A stretch of DNA of 64,000 bases. Origin: Rhynchopus euleeides (taxonomy: Eukaryota > Euglenozoa > Diplonemea > Diplonemida > Diplonemidae). The stretch spans positions 186,001 through 250,000 of the forward strand of contig OY723300.1 of NCBI GenBank assembly GCA_963210315.1, in the 5' to 3' direction. Shown one piece after another: positions 31,117-42,170 of this stretch; the stretch's first letter is position 1, and each line of letters begins with the position of its first letter. A model generated the notes under the pieces. That model saw only the letters and a list, made by a program, of their open reading frames with translations. It did not search any database and was not told the origin of the DNA. The position numbers were made by a program, and so were the translations under genes.

Positions 31117-31764
31117 GTTGTCTCCTTTTTGTTCCCCTAATGTCAATGCCCCTGTGTGGGGTGGGGTGTGGGGTGGCTCTGTGTCCCGAGATTTCTGTTT
31201 TCTTGCGACACCGGGTTGTGGGAACAGGAAAGGGTGGGGTGGGGTGGGGTGGGGGGTGGGGGTGGGGGGTGTGACTGTCTTTTCCAACGCGCTGACCATT
31301 GGTATTTTTCAGCCTCCACAGAGCAGCCGGCAGACCATCGCCATCACAAGGGGATAGAGCCGAAGGAAAAAATGGCACACGCTGCCGCTGCTGAGGAGCC
31401 CGCCCATCAGGGTGCGGGGGGAGGGGAACGCACACACACACACACACACACAAGGCGGGGCAACTGTGATGATCCTCTCTTCATTATTGATGCGTTAACA
31501 CTTCCACCACCCAATTGGCCCTGCTGCCTTGATGCGAGGGTGTGGAGCACGACATGTGAACACGAGACAGCTAGACACGCAGAAAGGGACAGGCACACAC
31601 ACACCCAGCCTGGGATCATCGTCATAGCCATAGCTGGAGACGGGCCTGTGCAAGTCTTTTTCCTGGCGCAACACTAGGATGGGCTGTGGGTCCGCGCAGG
31701 ATCCCCACGCAAAACATGGTCACCACACACCCACCCCGTCGAAAATAGTGGTGGGGAAACAGGG
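31117..31764. other. spacer with CA microsatellites
   Basis: No gene. Contains a GT/GGGGT-type run near 31235-31270 and (CA)n at 31431-31452. Confidence 0.5.
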
Positions 31765-32682
31765 CTATGCCGAACGGATCTCCTCCTCCTTCAGCGTGTC
31801 GTGGAGTGCGGCAACACGCTCCTCCACCCGCGAGGTCGCCTCCGCATAGAGCGCCTCGAGGGCAAGCCTCTTCTGCTCGGCGTCTTCGACACGGTGCGCC
31901 GACTGTGCCCGCTCCCAGATGTCTTCGACATCAACCTCGTCGTCGACAGTGGCGCGCACCTTGCAGAACCTTGGGTACGCCTTGCTGAGGTGCTGCGGGA
32001 ACATGTTCTGCATCCCCGTGTGCGCCATGGGCATCACACGCGGCAGGACAGGGGAATGGACGATCAGCCGCCCCACGCCCCACCGGAAGGGGACCACCTT
32101 CCCCGTCTGGTTGCACAGCGCCTCCGAGAAGACGTGAACCCACTTCGCAGAGTCGACCCTCTCCTGCAGCTCGGGCACCGTCGGCTGCTCCAGGCCCCCC
32201 CCGCGGATGATGGGCACGCAGTGCCCCAGCCCGAACCCCAGGGCGACGAGACGATTTGCATGGCAGATCTCCTGGGCTGCCCAGAGCCAGCGCCGGTTAG
32301 CATCGTTGAGGACAACCCACGACCAGGGGAGGGCGCCCCAGAGGACTGGGTCGTCGATGGTGGCGGTGTGGTTGGAGACTGTGATGAGGGGTCGCTTCTC
32401 GCGGGGCGCCCGTTCGACGGCGTGCATCAGCTCGTCGAGGCGGCGGAACTCACCCCTGCCGAAGACACGGAAGCATGTCATGGCGACCAGCCCCGTTGCG
32501 GCGAAGACGAACGACCGCATCGCGCGCTGCGGCAGCGTCAGCTCATGCAGCTCTGCGCGCACACTCCTGAGGTACCCATTGTAGAGGCCGATGCTGGTGC
32601 CGCGGCGGATCAGCTCCTCAGATGACTCCTTCGAGTAGGCACGCCCCAGCCACTGCAGCCCCTTGCGGATTTCAGGGCGCAT
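31765..32682 (-). CDS. TAZ: tafazzin-like phospholipid acyltransferase
   Basis: A 305-residue protein from ATG (MRPEIRKGLQWL). It carries the acyltransferase HX4D motif in SNHTATIDDP near residue 105, a tafazzin-type context, followed by WGALPWSW and RWLWAAQEICHANR. The second motif, normally VHIFPEG in tafazzins, here reads VHVFSEALCNQ near 182, so Pro and Gly are replaced. The remainder, VPFRWGVGRLIVHSPVLPRVMPMAHTGM, is well conserved. A hydrophobic stretch at about 50-70 could be the membrane anchor. Tafazzin remodels cardiolipin in mitochondria by transacylation. The altered motif may reduce or change activity. A small charged C-terminal helix ends the protein. Confidence 0.85.
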   Translation of the reverse strand: MRPEIRKGLQWLGRAYSKESSEELIRRGTSIGLYNGYLRSVRAELHELTLPQRAMRSFVFAATGLVAMTCFRVFGRGEFRRLDELMHAVERAPREKRPLITVSNHTATIDDPVLWGALPWSWVVLNDANRRWLWAAQEICHANRLVALGFGLGHCVPIIRGGGLEQPTVPELQERVDSAKWVHVFSEALCNQTGKVVPFRWGVGRLIVHSPVLPRVMPMAHTGMQNMFPQHLSKAYPRFCKVRATVDDEVDVEDIWERAQSAHRVEDAEQKRLALEALYAEATSRVEERVAALHDTLKEEEIRSA

Positions 32683-34110
32683 GGCGGTAGCGTCTGGTGG
32701 CACCCCGCCATGCTGCCCAGGAGGGTGCAGTGGTGGTGGTGGTGTGGCGGGGCGTGGGGTGGATCGGTGGCCATAAAGTTAATGATGCCTAGGGGTTAGC
32801 CTCGTCTCCCCGCCACGCAGCGGTACGGCAAGGGAGGGGGTGGTGGGGGCAGCCGAGCCTGTCCATTTGATGCTGGGAGTCGGGGAAGCGGGGGGGGCGA
32901 CCCGGGGAGAAGCTCCGGAGCTTTCCCTCGGAAGTGGGGGCCTTCGCTTCGGGTGTGCAGAAAGGTGAAAAAATGTGTGCCCCCTCACAGCACTGGCTGT
33001 GGGGCGGCACAGTTTTGACACAATGGCACAGGGCGAAGAAGGCCCCCAGTATGTCGCATAGCATAGATCAGAACAATCGCATGGGTGCAGCGCTGCATGG
33101 ATCTGCACGGTGAAAGAGCCTTCGGCAGTGACCCTGCCCACTTTCAATACAATATCGGGTGTTGATGTTTAGCTACGCACAATGCCGAAAACCGCATTGC
33201 GCTGGCTTGACAAACAGTGCAATGACCCACAGCAAGGCAGGGCGATTCCAAATCAATGGAAGACTCTGCCCTACTCTCAAAACTGCGGCTGCCCTATGAT
33301 GCAGCGAACACAGGCACACACACACACACACAGACACACGTTACTATTTTTGCTGAGTGTAGGTCGCACAGAGCGAGCTCTGATACCTGCCTCCACTGCG
33401 CAGCACGACACACACGTTAATCTTGCTGTAGCAGTGCAGGACCACACCAGAGCACACTCTGTTCTTCATGCGATCACCACTGACATGCAGACACACACCA
33501 ATCCCTGCCAGAATTCTGCAGCAACCCCCACTGTCAAGGAGGCCGCCTCACTGTTAGTTTCCTGCAATGGCCAGGGTCTGACCTCCACGACATGGACCAG
33601 GCACTTCCCAGAAGAAGCTTTCTGGGAGGGTACAGCATATGGCCAGGCCAGGTTTGGGAAGGTCAACAGGGGCCGTGCTGCACACAGGGGAAGGGCCCCA
33701 TGAGGAGGGGCATACTGCATTGCTCAGAAGCGATGCGGTGCCCCCGCCCCCCCCCCCCCCCCCCCCGTATATGGCAGGGGCCATGGGAGAGCTTCCCGAG
33801 TGGCCCTGACAAGAGAGGAGAAAAGATTGTGAAGATTGTGAAGGTACGATTGCGAAGAGGGGTGGGGGAGGGGGAGGAGGAAGAGGGGGTCGGGAAATAA
33901 GACAGGGGTGATGCGTCGGCAGTTGTGCCATGATGACGGTGCCCTTTGGTTTGCAGGCAGGGGTGAGGCCCTTCCTGTCGATGGCATGTATCAGGCAGCG
34001 CCGCACCGGAGATACGATAGACTGTTCTGCAGGGGTGGGGGTGGGGTGGGGGCATGACGCACGCAAGTTGTACACAACGTTGGTTTCGGCGGCGCCCACA
34101 TCTGCGCGCC
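32683..34110. other. spacer with no recognised gene
   Basis: About 1.4 kb. It has CA runs near 33320-33340 and a poly-C tract of about 16 near 33750-33766. The open frames here translate low-complexity sequence, and no domain was recognised. Confidence 0.45.
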
Positions 34111-35766
34111 TTAGGCACTCCCGCCCTTCCACTTGAATTCGGTGTCGAAGCGCCACGCGCTGTCGCTGTTGCCGTCCTCGTGCACGTCCTCCCACCCAAC
34201 AGGGGCAGCGCGGCGCACCGACTGCAGCAGCCCGCGCAGCTTTGCCCGCCACGCCTCCTCGCCCTGCTGGAGCCTGAAGCGTGTGATGGTGTCGGTGAAC
34301 TTCTCGCCCCCTGCACGGGGCATGCCCAGCAGGGGCTCCCAGTGGTCGTGCGACTCGCACAGGTCGTCGCGGCACGGCTCCGTCGCCAGCGTCTTGGGTG
34401 CGTCATCCTTGCTGAAGGGGCCGTGCCTGTCCTGCACCACCCACCAGTCGTCGATCACACGCCCGTAGTCCGACAGCGGGAAGTAGGTCGGGTCCGTCTG
34501 CACCTGCTGCCAGTGCAAGTGGGTGTAGTTGTGCACCAGCACACGTGAGTACGAGAAGGAGTTGGACCGGAACGCAGACCACGTCGGCTGGATCGTCGAG
34601 AAAGGGTCGTGCAGCTCATGCGACCCCGCAGCACCCGACACCACGTACACTGTGGCGTTGGGGTTGGTGTACGACCGCTCCGACTTGTTCTGGTACAGCG
34701 GGTACGACCGCTCGTAGTTGTGCTCGTGCCCGTTCACGAAGAAGTCCACCCCGTACTCAAAGAGCAGCGGCTCCAGCGTCTTGCGCAGCTGAGCATCCCC
34801 CTCCACACTCGGGACGCTGCAGTCCTGAGCAGTGCAGTACACGCTGCGGTGCCCCTGCACGATCACCCACGGCACCTGGTCACGGTTGCTGTTGGCCGTT
34901 GCCAGGTCCTTCTTCAGCCACGACACAAAGGAGGCCACATTCGTCGTGTTGCTGGAGACACCGTGCCACAGCTCAGTCGACATCGACACGTAGTGCACCA
35001 GGCCGTGGTCCCACGAGAAGTACAGCGTGTTGGGCGCCTGCCCATTCGACGTTGTGAAATACGCCGGCTCGGAGTTGACGGGCATCGACCGGAACCGCTC
35101 GATGTAGTGTGCCAGGTCGCCTGCAGAGTCCTCGTGGTTGCCGTGGCTCACCATGTACACGTTGCGTGCTGCGACCTGCTCGATGTTGTTCATAAACCGG
35201 TCCCCCACCGCCCCGTTGCTGGTGGCGAGGTTGTACGCAAAGTCACCCACATGCAGGAACATGTCCGCTGTCTCCACCTCGCTCACAAGCCCCACAGTGG
35301 TGTTCGCGCTGCACGTCGTCACATTGCAGTACTCAGACGTCTGCACGCACGCCGTGCACAGCGAGAAGGCACACGACGCACCCATGTCCCCGGTGATGAT
35401 ATGCCGGTACGGCTCACCAGCCCCCCTCTTGCGCCTGTTCATGATGGGCCGCACAGGCGAATACCCGTTCACCTCATCCCCCACCTTGTAGTAGTACACG
35501 GTGTTGGTGCTCAGCCCTGTCATGTTCGCCCCGTGAGTGTACCACGTCCGCCCGCTGTCCTGCGTGAAGGCGACAGCATCGCCCTCCGCACGGTACTTCA
35601 GGTCTGCCTCTGTTGTGCCGTACAGCACGTGGGGCTGCGACACTGCCTGCTGCGTCACCCATGCCACAGTAAGCTCCGAGTCGAGCCACCCAAGCGCAGT
35701 GTGCACCTGCTCGACTGCACCCTGTGCAAGCCCGGCACACAGCAGAAAGCACAACGGCCGCATCAT
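34111..35766 (-). CDS. secreted purple acid phosphatase
   Basis: A 551-residue protein from ATG-ATG, followed by a signal peptide (RPLCFLLCAGLAQG). An N-terminal fibronectin-like domain (ALGWLDSELTVAWV...TVYYYKVGD) precedes the metallophosphatase domain. All metal-binding blocks are present and in order: GDMG near 125, GDFAYN near 173, GNHED near 207, VQGHRS near 305 and GHEHNYERSYP near 345. Several N-x-S/T glycosylation sites occur. PAPs use an Fe-metal centre to hydrolyse phosphomonoesters, so this is probably an extracellular or lysosomal enzyme. The C-terminal 90 residues beyond the fold, including CRDDLCESHDHW, are of unknown role. A pyrimidine tract ending TTGCAG lies about 13 bp before the ATG. 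Confidence 0.92.
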   Translation of the reverse strand: MMRPLCFLLCAGLAQGAVEQVHTALGWLDSELTVAWVTQQAVSQPHVLYGTTEADLKYRAEGDAVAFTQDSGRTWYTHGANMTGLSTNTVYYYKVGDEVNGYSPVRPIMNRRKRGAGEPYRHIITGDMGASCAFSLCTACVQTSEYCNVTTCSANTTVGLVSEVETADMFLHVGDFAYNLATSNGAVGDRFMNNIEQVAARNVYMVSHGNHEDSAGDLAHYIERFRSMPVNSEPAYFTTSNGQAPNTLYFSWDHGLVHYVSMSTELWHGVSSNTTNVASFVSWLKKDLATANSNRDQVPWVIVQGHRSVYCTAQDCSVPSVEGDAQLRKTLEPLLFEYGVDFFVNGHEHNYERSYPLYQNKSERSYTNPNATVYVVSGAAGSHELHDPFSTIQPTWSAFRSNSFSYSRVLVHNYTHLHWQQVQTDPTYFPLSDYGRVIDDWWVVQDRHGPFSKDDAPKTLATEPCRDDLCESHDHWEPLLGMPRAGGEKFTDTITRFRLQQGEEAWRAKLRGLLQSVRRAAPVGWEDVHEDGNSDSAWRFDTEFKWKGGSA

Positions 35767-38031
35767 TGTAGTTGTGCCCTGCAAGCGGGTGGATGCAATG
35801 CCAAGAAGCGCAACACACAGAGCCCTCCGTCGCTCAAAATGCAGGGCGGCATGGGTTACTTGGGGTGGGGGTGGGGCAAGGGGGTGGGAGGGAGGCAGCG
35901 ATATTCATCTCACATGCTCAGACATTTTCTGGATGTTCGCCTTTTGTTTGCTGTGTCATGTGTGGGGGGGTAGGGGTGGGGCAAGAGGGAGGGAGGGGTT
36001 GTGAGACAGAGTCTCGGGTGGTATTCGTATTTGTTTTCCACCTCTTTCTTCATTGTCTGTCAATGTTCATTTTCTTGTTTGTTTTTGCACATCCCTCCCA
36101 CACCTGCGCACCCTTGTGTTGGTGTCCTTTATTTGTTTATTGCACCTCGTTTTCTCACACATCGCCAAAGAACAGACCAGCATGAAACTTCATTATACCT
36201 GTGTGGGACGAACCCAAGGCACATACAGACTTCCGGCATCCCAGTGATGTATCCTTCCAACGGAGAGGGTGCAAGACACGTTCTTTGGTGCGACCTGTGC
36301 TGGCCGCTCTGACTTTGTTTGTGCATTGCACTGCATATTTTGCTTTGTTTGAGGGCTTCTCCTCTGACCTGCTTTGAAGGGCTCAATACAAGGCAAAGGG
36401 TAAGTCCTCTGTGGGAGGGGGGCTTTTGTCCTAGGCCGGGCTGCCGAGACATGTGGTGTTTCAAGGTGTGATCAGAGAGGCCGCTGCCAGCCCCTCCACC
36501 CATGAACACACCACAAAGGCAACATACAGACCATCCGACTTCTTTTTTCCCTTGTTTTTCTTCTTCTTCTTCATATGTTTCTTCTTCACTTCTTCATTGA
36601 TCAAGCCACAAAAAATGGCTCATTTCGCACAGGGACTGTGTTGCAGCTTTGTGCAAGGCTGACATGCGATAAGCCTTGAATGTGACATTCTGCTGTTCGA
36701 CTCACGTTCTCATAGTCCATTAAAAATGCACTAACTGTGCCCTCCCACTGTATCGTGAAAAGTTTTTTTGCTGGAAACACCGAACTCTGGGGCCCCCAAG
36801 CGCAAAATCCAGCACAATACAGGGGCAGGGAAAAGCTGTTCCCTAGTTGGGCTCGCCCAACTATTAAAATCCCAAAAACGATCAAATGCATCACACAATC
36901 CATTATCATTTTTGGTGTCGACAGCCTCCAGCCTGACCTATGGGACAACCAGGCAGCGGCACGCACACTGTTCCATAAGGCGGTTTGTTTTCCCCGGGGG
37001 TATTTTTTGTTGGTGGCTTTGTTGACAGAAGGGTTGCTGCTTTTTCCAACCATTTTTTCTCAGCCTTTTGCAAAGGAAAGGGAGGGGGGGGCGAAGGAAA
37101 AGGAGGGGAGCACTTTGATGATGGAAACATGGGTTGAGCTATCGCACGTGAGTAATATGGTGTTTCCCAAAAAAAGACAGAGAACGTCTCCGCTACGCGG
37201 TGCCTGATTGGCGCGGTTTGGTGGATTTTCAACTCTTTTGTGAGAGAAATGCCTGAAACTGGCCGCAGACTACCGAATAACAGACCCCCAGAGAGCTGAA
37301 TACAAAGAAGAGTAGACGAGGGGTGGGGACGGATTAGTAACCCCGACCCGGTGGGGGAGGTGGTAAGCGTCGCGACGGGGAGAACCAGTTGAATCTGCAA
37401 GATCGGCTAGTCGATCAGAGATGGGTCACAACTGGCAACCCTCATAACGCGTTGCATCCACACACCCGCGCCGGCCCTCGCTCAGGAACGCAGTAAGTAA
37501 TAACCAAGAAAGAAAAGTGGAGGGGGGGTGGTGATAATAATGGAGCCCAGGTATCCAAGACGTTACGTCTTGCCTTTTGTATTTTGCACGACTTCCGCGC
37601 TGCACCCCACCTGACAAATCCACCGCCCCCACACGGGGGTGGGGGGAGGGAGTCGGGAGGGAGGGCGCGAAGGCCGGCTGTCCCGTCTGGATAATTCATC
37701 TCGTATCCCCCCCCCTTCGTAATTTTGTCTCCAATTTCTACTCATCCCCCTCCTCACCCCTGTTGCCACTGCCCCTCGCCCCCGCCCCCTGGACCCCTGA
37801 CCCTTTTTTTCACTTTAAGAAACGCATGTTGCATCGCAGAGGATGCATCACACGGTTATTGTCATTCCTTTTTGGCATTTGACGACCACCAAACGTGGCG
37901 TATGGGGCGACCGGAAAGTGGTTCTTCTTTTTCTGTTCTGTTTCTCCCAACAAGACATATTTGTTGTCAGGTGGAAATGCATCGATAAGGGGGGGGGGGG
38001 GGAATAACAGGTGATTGCCATCACACACACA
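35767..38031. other. spacer with no recognised gene
   Basis: About 2.3 kb. T-rich tracts near 36000-36140 and 36540-36600 and a poly-G run near 37990-38002. No protein frame or RNA was recognised, and the segment at 37240-37500 could not be assigned. Confidence 0.4.
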
Positions 38032-39202
38032 GTCTCACAAGCCCTCAAGACTCTTGAAGCGGCCTGACTATTTAGTGTCTTCGTCGCAGCAAGGGGGCGA
38101 TATATACCACCCTTTTTATTGATTTCACGTGTCAGTGTTTGACTTTTTCGCAACTTCATTTCTTCCTTTTTCTCCCTCTCCAACCCCACCCGTGACACCA
38201 CCAGGGTTTAGCTAGCCCTGGTCCGATTATCCCCGGTTCTTCGCTGAAGAGACGCGGCCGGGGGGAGGGGTACGAAGAGCACGCGTCGAAACCGGTGTCA
38301 CGCCGTGTTGGGGAATCCTTCGGGAGTGCGATACTGAAGGGGAGGTGCTACTGCCCGTGCAGGGCGACACCGCCTTAAAACTTTGTAACCACACACAAAC
38401 CCTCTATTCCCCCAGGCCTGATGAGCAATCCCCCCTTCCCCATGTTGTGATTTCCTTTCTACCTTGCACAAAACATCCCATTTGCCCCTTTACTTCCTTC
38501 GAAAGTGTTGTGACTTCCCCCCTACCCCACCCCTCGGGAGTGCCACTCCTCTGGTGGTTAAAAGTGACCCGCCGTTGTGCCTTCGGCATCTGTTGCGTGT
38601 GCCGTCGTATTCTTCCTATGCACTAGTTATAGCTATCCGGGGGCGGTCTGCTGTCGCACCAGCGGGCTGCCCCACCTCTGCACCCTCGGTTTTTAAGATG
38701 TTCACCACAGTGGAGAATGATCCCCTTCTCTGTGGCGATCGAGCCAAGCTGGACGAGGTTCGCCTTCGGGCGAAGGTCATGTGGGCGGACAAAAGGTGCC
38801 TGCTCCTGAGACTCATCAGCAACCTGCTTCTTCCTTCAAGCCCTCAAGACTCTTGAAGCGGCCTGACTCTTTAGTGTCTACGTCGCAGCAAGGGGGCGAT
38901 ATATACCACCCTTTTTATTGATTTCACGTGTCAGTGTTTGACTTTTTCGCAACTTCATTTCTTCCTTTTTCTCCCTCTCCGACCCCACCCGTGACACCAC
39001 CAGGGTTTAGCTAGCCCTGGTCCGATTATCCCCGGTTCTTCGCTGAAGAGACGCGGCCGGGGGGAGGGGTACGAAGAGTACGCGTCGAAACCGGTGTCAC
39101 GTCGTGTTGGGGAATCCTTCGGGAGTGCGATACTGAAGGGGAGGTGCTACTGCCCGTGCAGGGCGACACCGCCTTAAAACTTTATAACCACACACAGTCT
39201 CA
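38032..39202 (+). mobile_element. small LTR-like element (TRIM-like) with direct terminal repeats
   Basis: Two direct repeats of 360 bp each lie at 38038-38397 and 38837-39196, differing at about six positions. Between them is 439 bp without a gene. The hexamer GTCTCA flanks both outer sides (38032-38037 and 39197-39202). This is the shape of a miniature LTR retrotransposon. The repeats do not begin TG and end CA, and no primer-binding site was identified, so tandem duplication with a coincidental flank is an alternative. Confidence 0.6.
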
Positions 39203-40364
39203 CTCGCCTGCCAAAAAAGCTCACACCCCCTTCAGCAGGCAAAAGTTTTCTGTGCGCTCCGTGCAACCCAACGAGGAAAAATAGAACACATTTTTTCACC
39301 GTTCACTTTTATTTCGCCATTTTTTACCTTTTGTATTTCCCCATGAAAGATCGTGCACGAACACCCACAGGTGTACTTTGCAGAGTCTAGAGCTGCCGCC
39401 CCACTGGGGGCGGGCTGACTGCCCCAGCTCTGGCCTCAAGTGATTTAAAGAAAGGGCGTGCGGGGTAGTGAGGAGGAGGCGGGACGGGGAGATGGGGGTG
39501 GGAGATGGGGGGGCGGAGTGAAAAGATATAGAGGGGTGAACGTACCCCCCCTCCTCCTCCTCCTCGGCATCTTGAATGCCAGCGTTTGTGTCGATAGGGG
39601 GGGAGGGGAGGAGGGGGATGTCCGTTGTGCGACGCGTTACACGTGCCGACGCTGGTGTGGGGTTTTTGCATTATTTTTCTCTCGTGCTTTTTTGGCACAT
39701 TACTTACCCTCCCACCCCTTTTCGAGAAAAAAATCCGGGTATCTTGAACGGGCTCCATCGTACCTTTGTGTTGTGCGTGTGCCACACACACCCTGAGGGG
39801 GGGGTGGTAGGGTGGGTGCTGGCCACATGCCACCCCAGTGTCACCTGGGGCTGCTCCATCTTCTTTTCTTCTCTTGGCTTGCTCGAATGAAAAACTACAC
39901 AATGCGTGTGTGGCGTGAGGCGGGAGACATTGAAAAAGAGAGAAACTGGAGAACGGAGTGGTATGTAACAGCGCTAAAAAAGAATATTGGGATGGCCTCC
40001 GCCCATTCGAAGGCGCAGAAGGCGTTGAAACTGAAAACGCCCTAACTAAAAGTTAGGCGCCACACCTCAACACGGTGTCTGCACAGAGCAGAGGCCACCC
40101 GCTGTATAAAGAAAAATGGGCAAAAACACTCACGAGTGTGAACATGGCACCGCCTTGTGAGGGGCAGGGTGCGGCGTTCCGGAGACAAGCACAAAGTGTG
40201 TAGCGCGCCTAGCCATAAGAGGCAAGGTGATGGTGTGGGTGGTGTGAAAAAACATGAGGAGGGGGGGCAAGGGGGTGAGCATGGTAGGGAAGGGACGTTT
40301 GGTTTGTCAAGTGCATGTGTATGACTGTCCCTTGGGGAAGGGAGGGGGGGGGGGTAGGGGGTGC
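39203..40364. other. spacer with no recognised gene
   Basis: About 1.2 kb with poly-G/C and GGA-type tracts near 39475-39620. The 3' flank of the lipoxygenase-like gene ends here. Nothing coding was recognised. Confidence 0.4.
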
Positions 40365-42170
40365 CTAGATGCCGATGGCAATCTCAACCGCCTGGAGGTC
40401 GAAGGAGCGGAACTGGCGGGTACGCTTCGTGTTGCGGTCCACCACGCGGGCCTGGAAGGCCGTCAGGTCCGTCTGGAAGTTGCGCCACAGCTGCTTGTCG
40501 GCCTCGAGGGGCATGAGGTGGGTGTAGTCGTCCAGCAGCTTCGGCTGCGCCAGCGACGTCGCCTCCAGCAGGAACCGCATCGTGAAGGCGGTGCGCGGGG
40601 GCCCGCACAGCTCGCCCTCGCGCCACGCCCACGGGGAGTGGCACGGGTCGATGATCTCCGACGCAATCTGACCCACGTGCGTGTGGTAGCCCGTCACCGT
40701 GAAAATGTATGTCGTCAGCAGCGCCTCCAGGGACTCGCACGTCACCGCCTCCCCCACAGGCAGGTCCTGGCGAGGTGTGATAGAGCTTGCGCGCTGCATC
40801 CATGCCTGGATCCCGGCGTCGGCACCGCATGTGTTGGAAGCGTAGTCGTAGTGTGCCGACAGGTAGCTGTTCACGTACTTGCGGACGACCTCGTAGAAGT
40901 CACCACCGTCCTCGTGCAGGGGGAGCTTGGGCGTGTCCTGGTCGGTGAAGCCCTGTGCCGCGAACTGTTCGGGGATGGACCTGTACTTCAGCCCCGCCTC
41001 CTCAGTCGAGGCGAATGCGAACAGCGCCCGCAGCCCGTCAATCGAGAAGGAGGAGGACCTGTGCACCGTCTGGTACTCCCCTGCCAGAGAGAAGGCGGCA
41101 GCCCAGTTGATGGATGCGGTGCGGAAGGTGAAAGGGTGCATCAGCACACGCAGCGGGTGGTCCACCGTGAGCGTCTGCACGTTCGACGTCACAATCCCGT
41201 TCGCCACGCTCAGGTGCGCCCAGTACAGGTGGTCCACGAAGGTGATGACGGCGCTCAGCGTCGACAGGAATGCAAACTTGGCGGACTTGAACCCCACCTT
41301 CGCCGGCACCTTGCACACGCACGGCTGGCGCCCAGACAGCGACCAGCACTTGTACCAACCGTTCAGCTCGCGGCACTCGCTCCACGACAGGCCCCCCTGG
41401 GTGTACTTCTCCCACCCAGGTGCCGAGGGGTAGTACGTCCTGCCCAGACGCACAATGTGCGTCACCTGTCCTGCGGCGTTGAAGTAAGCGTCAGCGCCGT
41501 GGCGCGCGAACCCCGGACGCACTTCGAACCTCTCCATGAAGCGCGTGTACACAGCGTACGTGGCACCCTCGGCATGCGCATCACCCGCACGCACCTTCTC
41601 GACACGGTGCTGCCCGATGCCCTTGAACACGTAGTCGGAGAACCCCTGGTCGGTGTACTTCTCCTCACCCCACGGCACGAGCCTGCGCTCCGGGTTTGTC
41701 CCGGAACCGATCAGCGCGTCGATGGACGCCCTCTTGTCCTCACCCTCGTGCCACTCCCCGCTCAGCCACGCCGTGTACGGGAAGGGCTGCGAGAGCGAGA
41801 AGGCAATGCTCTCGTTGGCCCGCTCGTCGGTCGTCGCAGGCCAGGTCTCGTCGATCTTCGGCACCACACGGTCCGTGGCGAGGCCCACCGTCGCGGAGGG
41901 CAGCGGGCTGGCAATGCTGGGTGGCACGACGAACGCTGCTGTCGGGTTAGGCCAGATGGCGTATGTGCCCTGGTTGGCCAGCGCCTGGGTACGTGTGAAC
42001 TCGTCGAAGCGCAGGAGGTCTGCAACATCCGACGGGTAGCTGGGGTCTGCCTTGGCACGCAGCAGCTCACCGAACCATCCACACTCCAGCCCGGTGGGGG
42101 GACGCGACGACTGCGCATGGGCGTGTGTCACGCTGGCAAGCACTGCCGCAATGTACATTGTGATTCGCAT
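40365..42170 (-). CDS. secreted lipoxygenase-like iron protein
   Basis: A 601-residue protein from ATG, with a signal peptide MRITMYIAAVLASVTHAHA. The C-terminal two-thirds has the lipoxygenase pattern: a HX4H pair in DHLYWAH near residue 312, then the LT-DHPLRVLMHPF-FRT block that matches the family's HP-xxLL-P-H region, a third candidate His in TGYHTHVGQIA near 495, and a terminal Ile (EIAIGI), the position whose carboxylate binds iron in lipoxygenases. The Asn usually found four residues after the third His is absent. No PLAT domain is evident at the N-terminus, which has its own Cys-rich section. It probably oxygenates polyunsaturated fatty acids outside the cell or in the secretory pathway. 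The family call is likely, the activity less so. Confidence 0.65.
   Translation of the reverse strand: MRITMYIAAVLASVTHAHAQSSRPPTGLECGWFGELLRAKADPSYPSDVADLLRFDEFTRTQALANQGTYAIWPNPTAAFVVPPSIASPLPSATVGLATDRVVPKIDETWPATTDERANESIAFSLSQPFPYTAWLSGEWHEGEDKRASIDALIGSGTNPERRLVPWGEEKYTDQGFSDYVFKGIGQHRVEKVRAGDAHAEGATYAVYTRFMERFEVRPGFARHGADAYFNAAGQVTHIVRLGRTYYPSAPGWEKYTQGGLSWSECRELNGWYKCWSLSGRQPCVCKVPAKVGFKSAKFAFLSTLSAVITFVDHLYWAHLSVANGIVTSNVQTLTVDHPLRVLMHPFTFRTASINWAAAFSLAGEYQTVHRSSSFSIDGLRALFAFASTEEAGLKYRSIPEQFAAQGFTDQDTPKLPLHEDGGDFYEVVRKYVNSYLSAHYDYASNTCGADAGIQAWMQRASSITPRQDLPVGEAVTCESLEALLTTYIFTVTGYHTHVGQIASEIIDPCHSPWAWREGELCGPPRTAFTMRFLLEATSLAQPKLLDDYTHLMPLEADKQLWRNFQTDLTAFQARVVDRNTKRTRQFRSFDLQAVEIAIGI

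Noticed and set aside
34609..35973. 454-codon plus-strand frame opposite the purple acid phosphatase
   Set aside because: Antisense shadow of a gene with all five metal-binding motifs.
36601..37053. 150-codon minus-strand frame
   Set aside because: There is no domain, signal or compositional support, and it lies in AT-richer spacer sequence.
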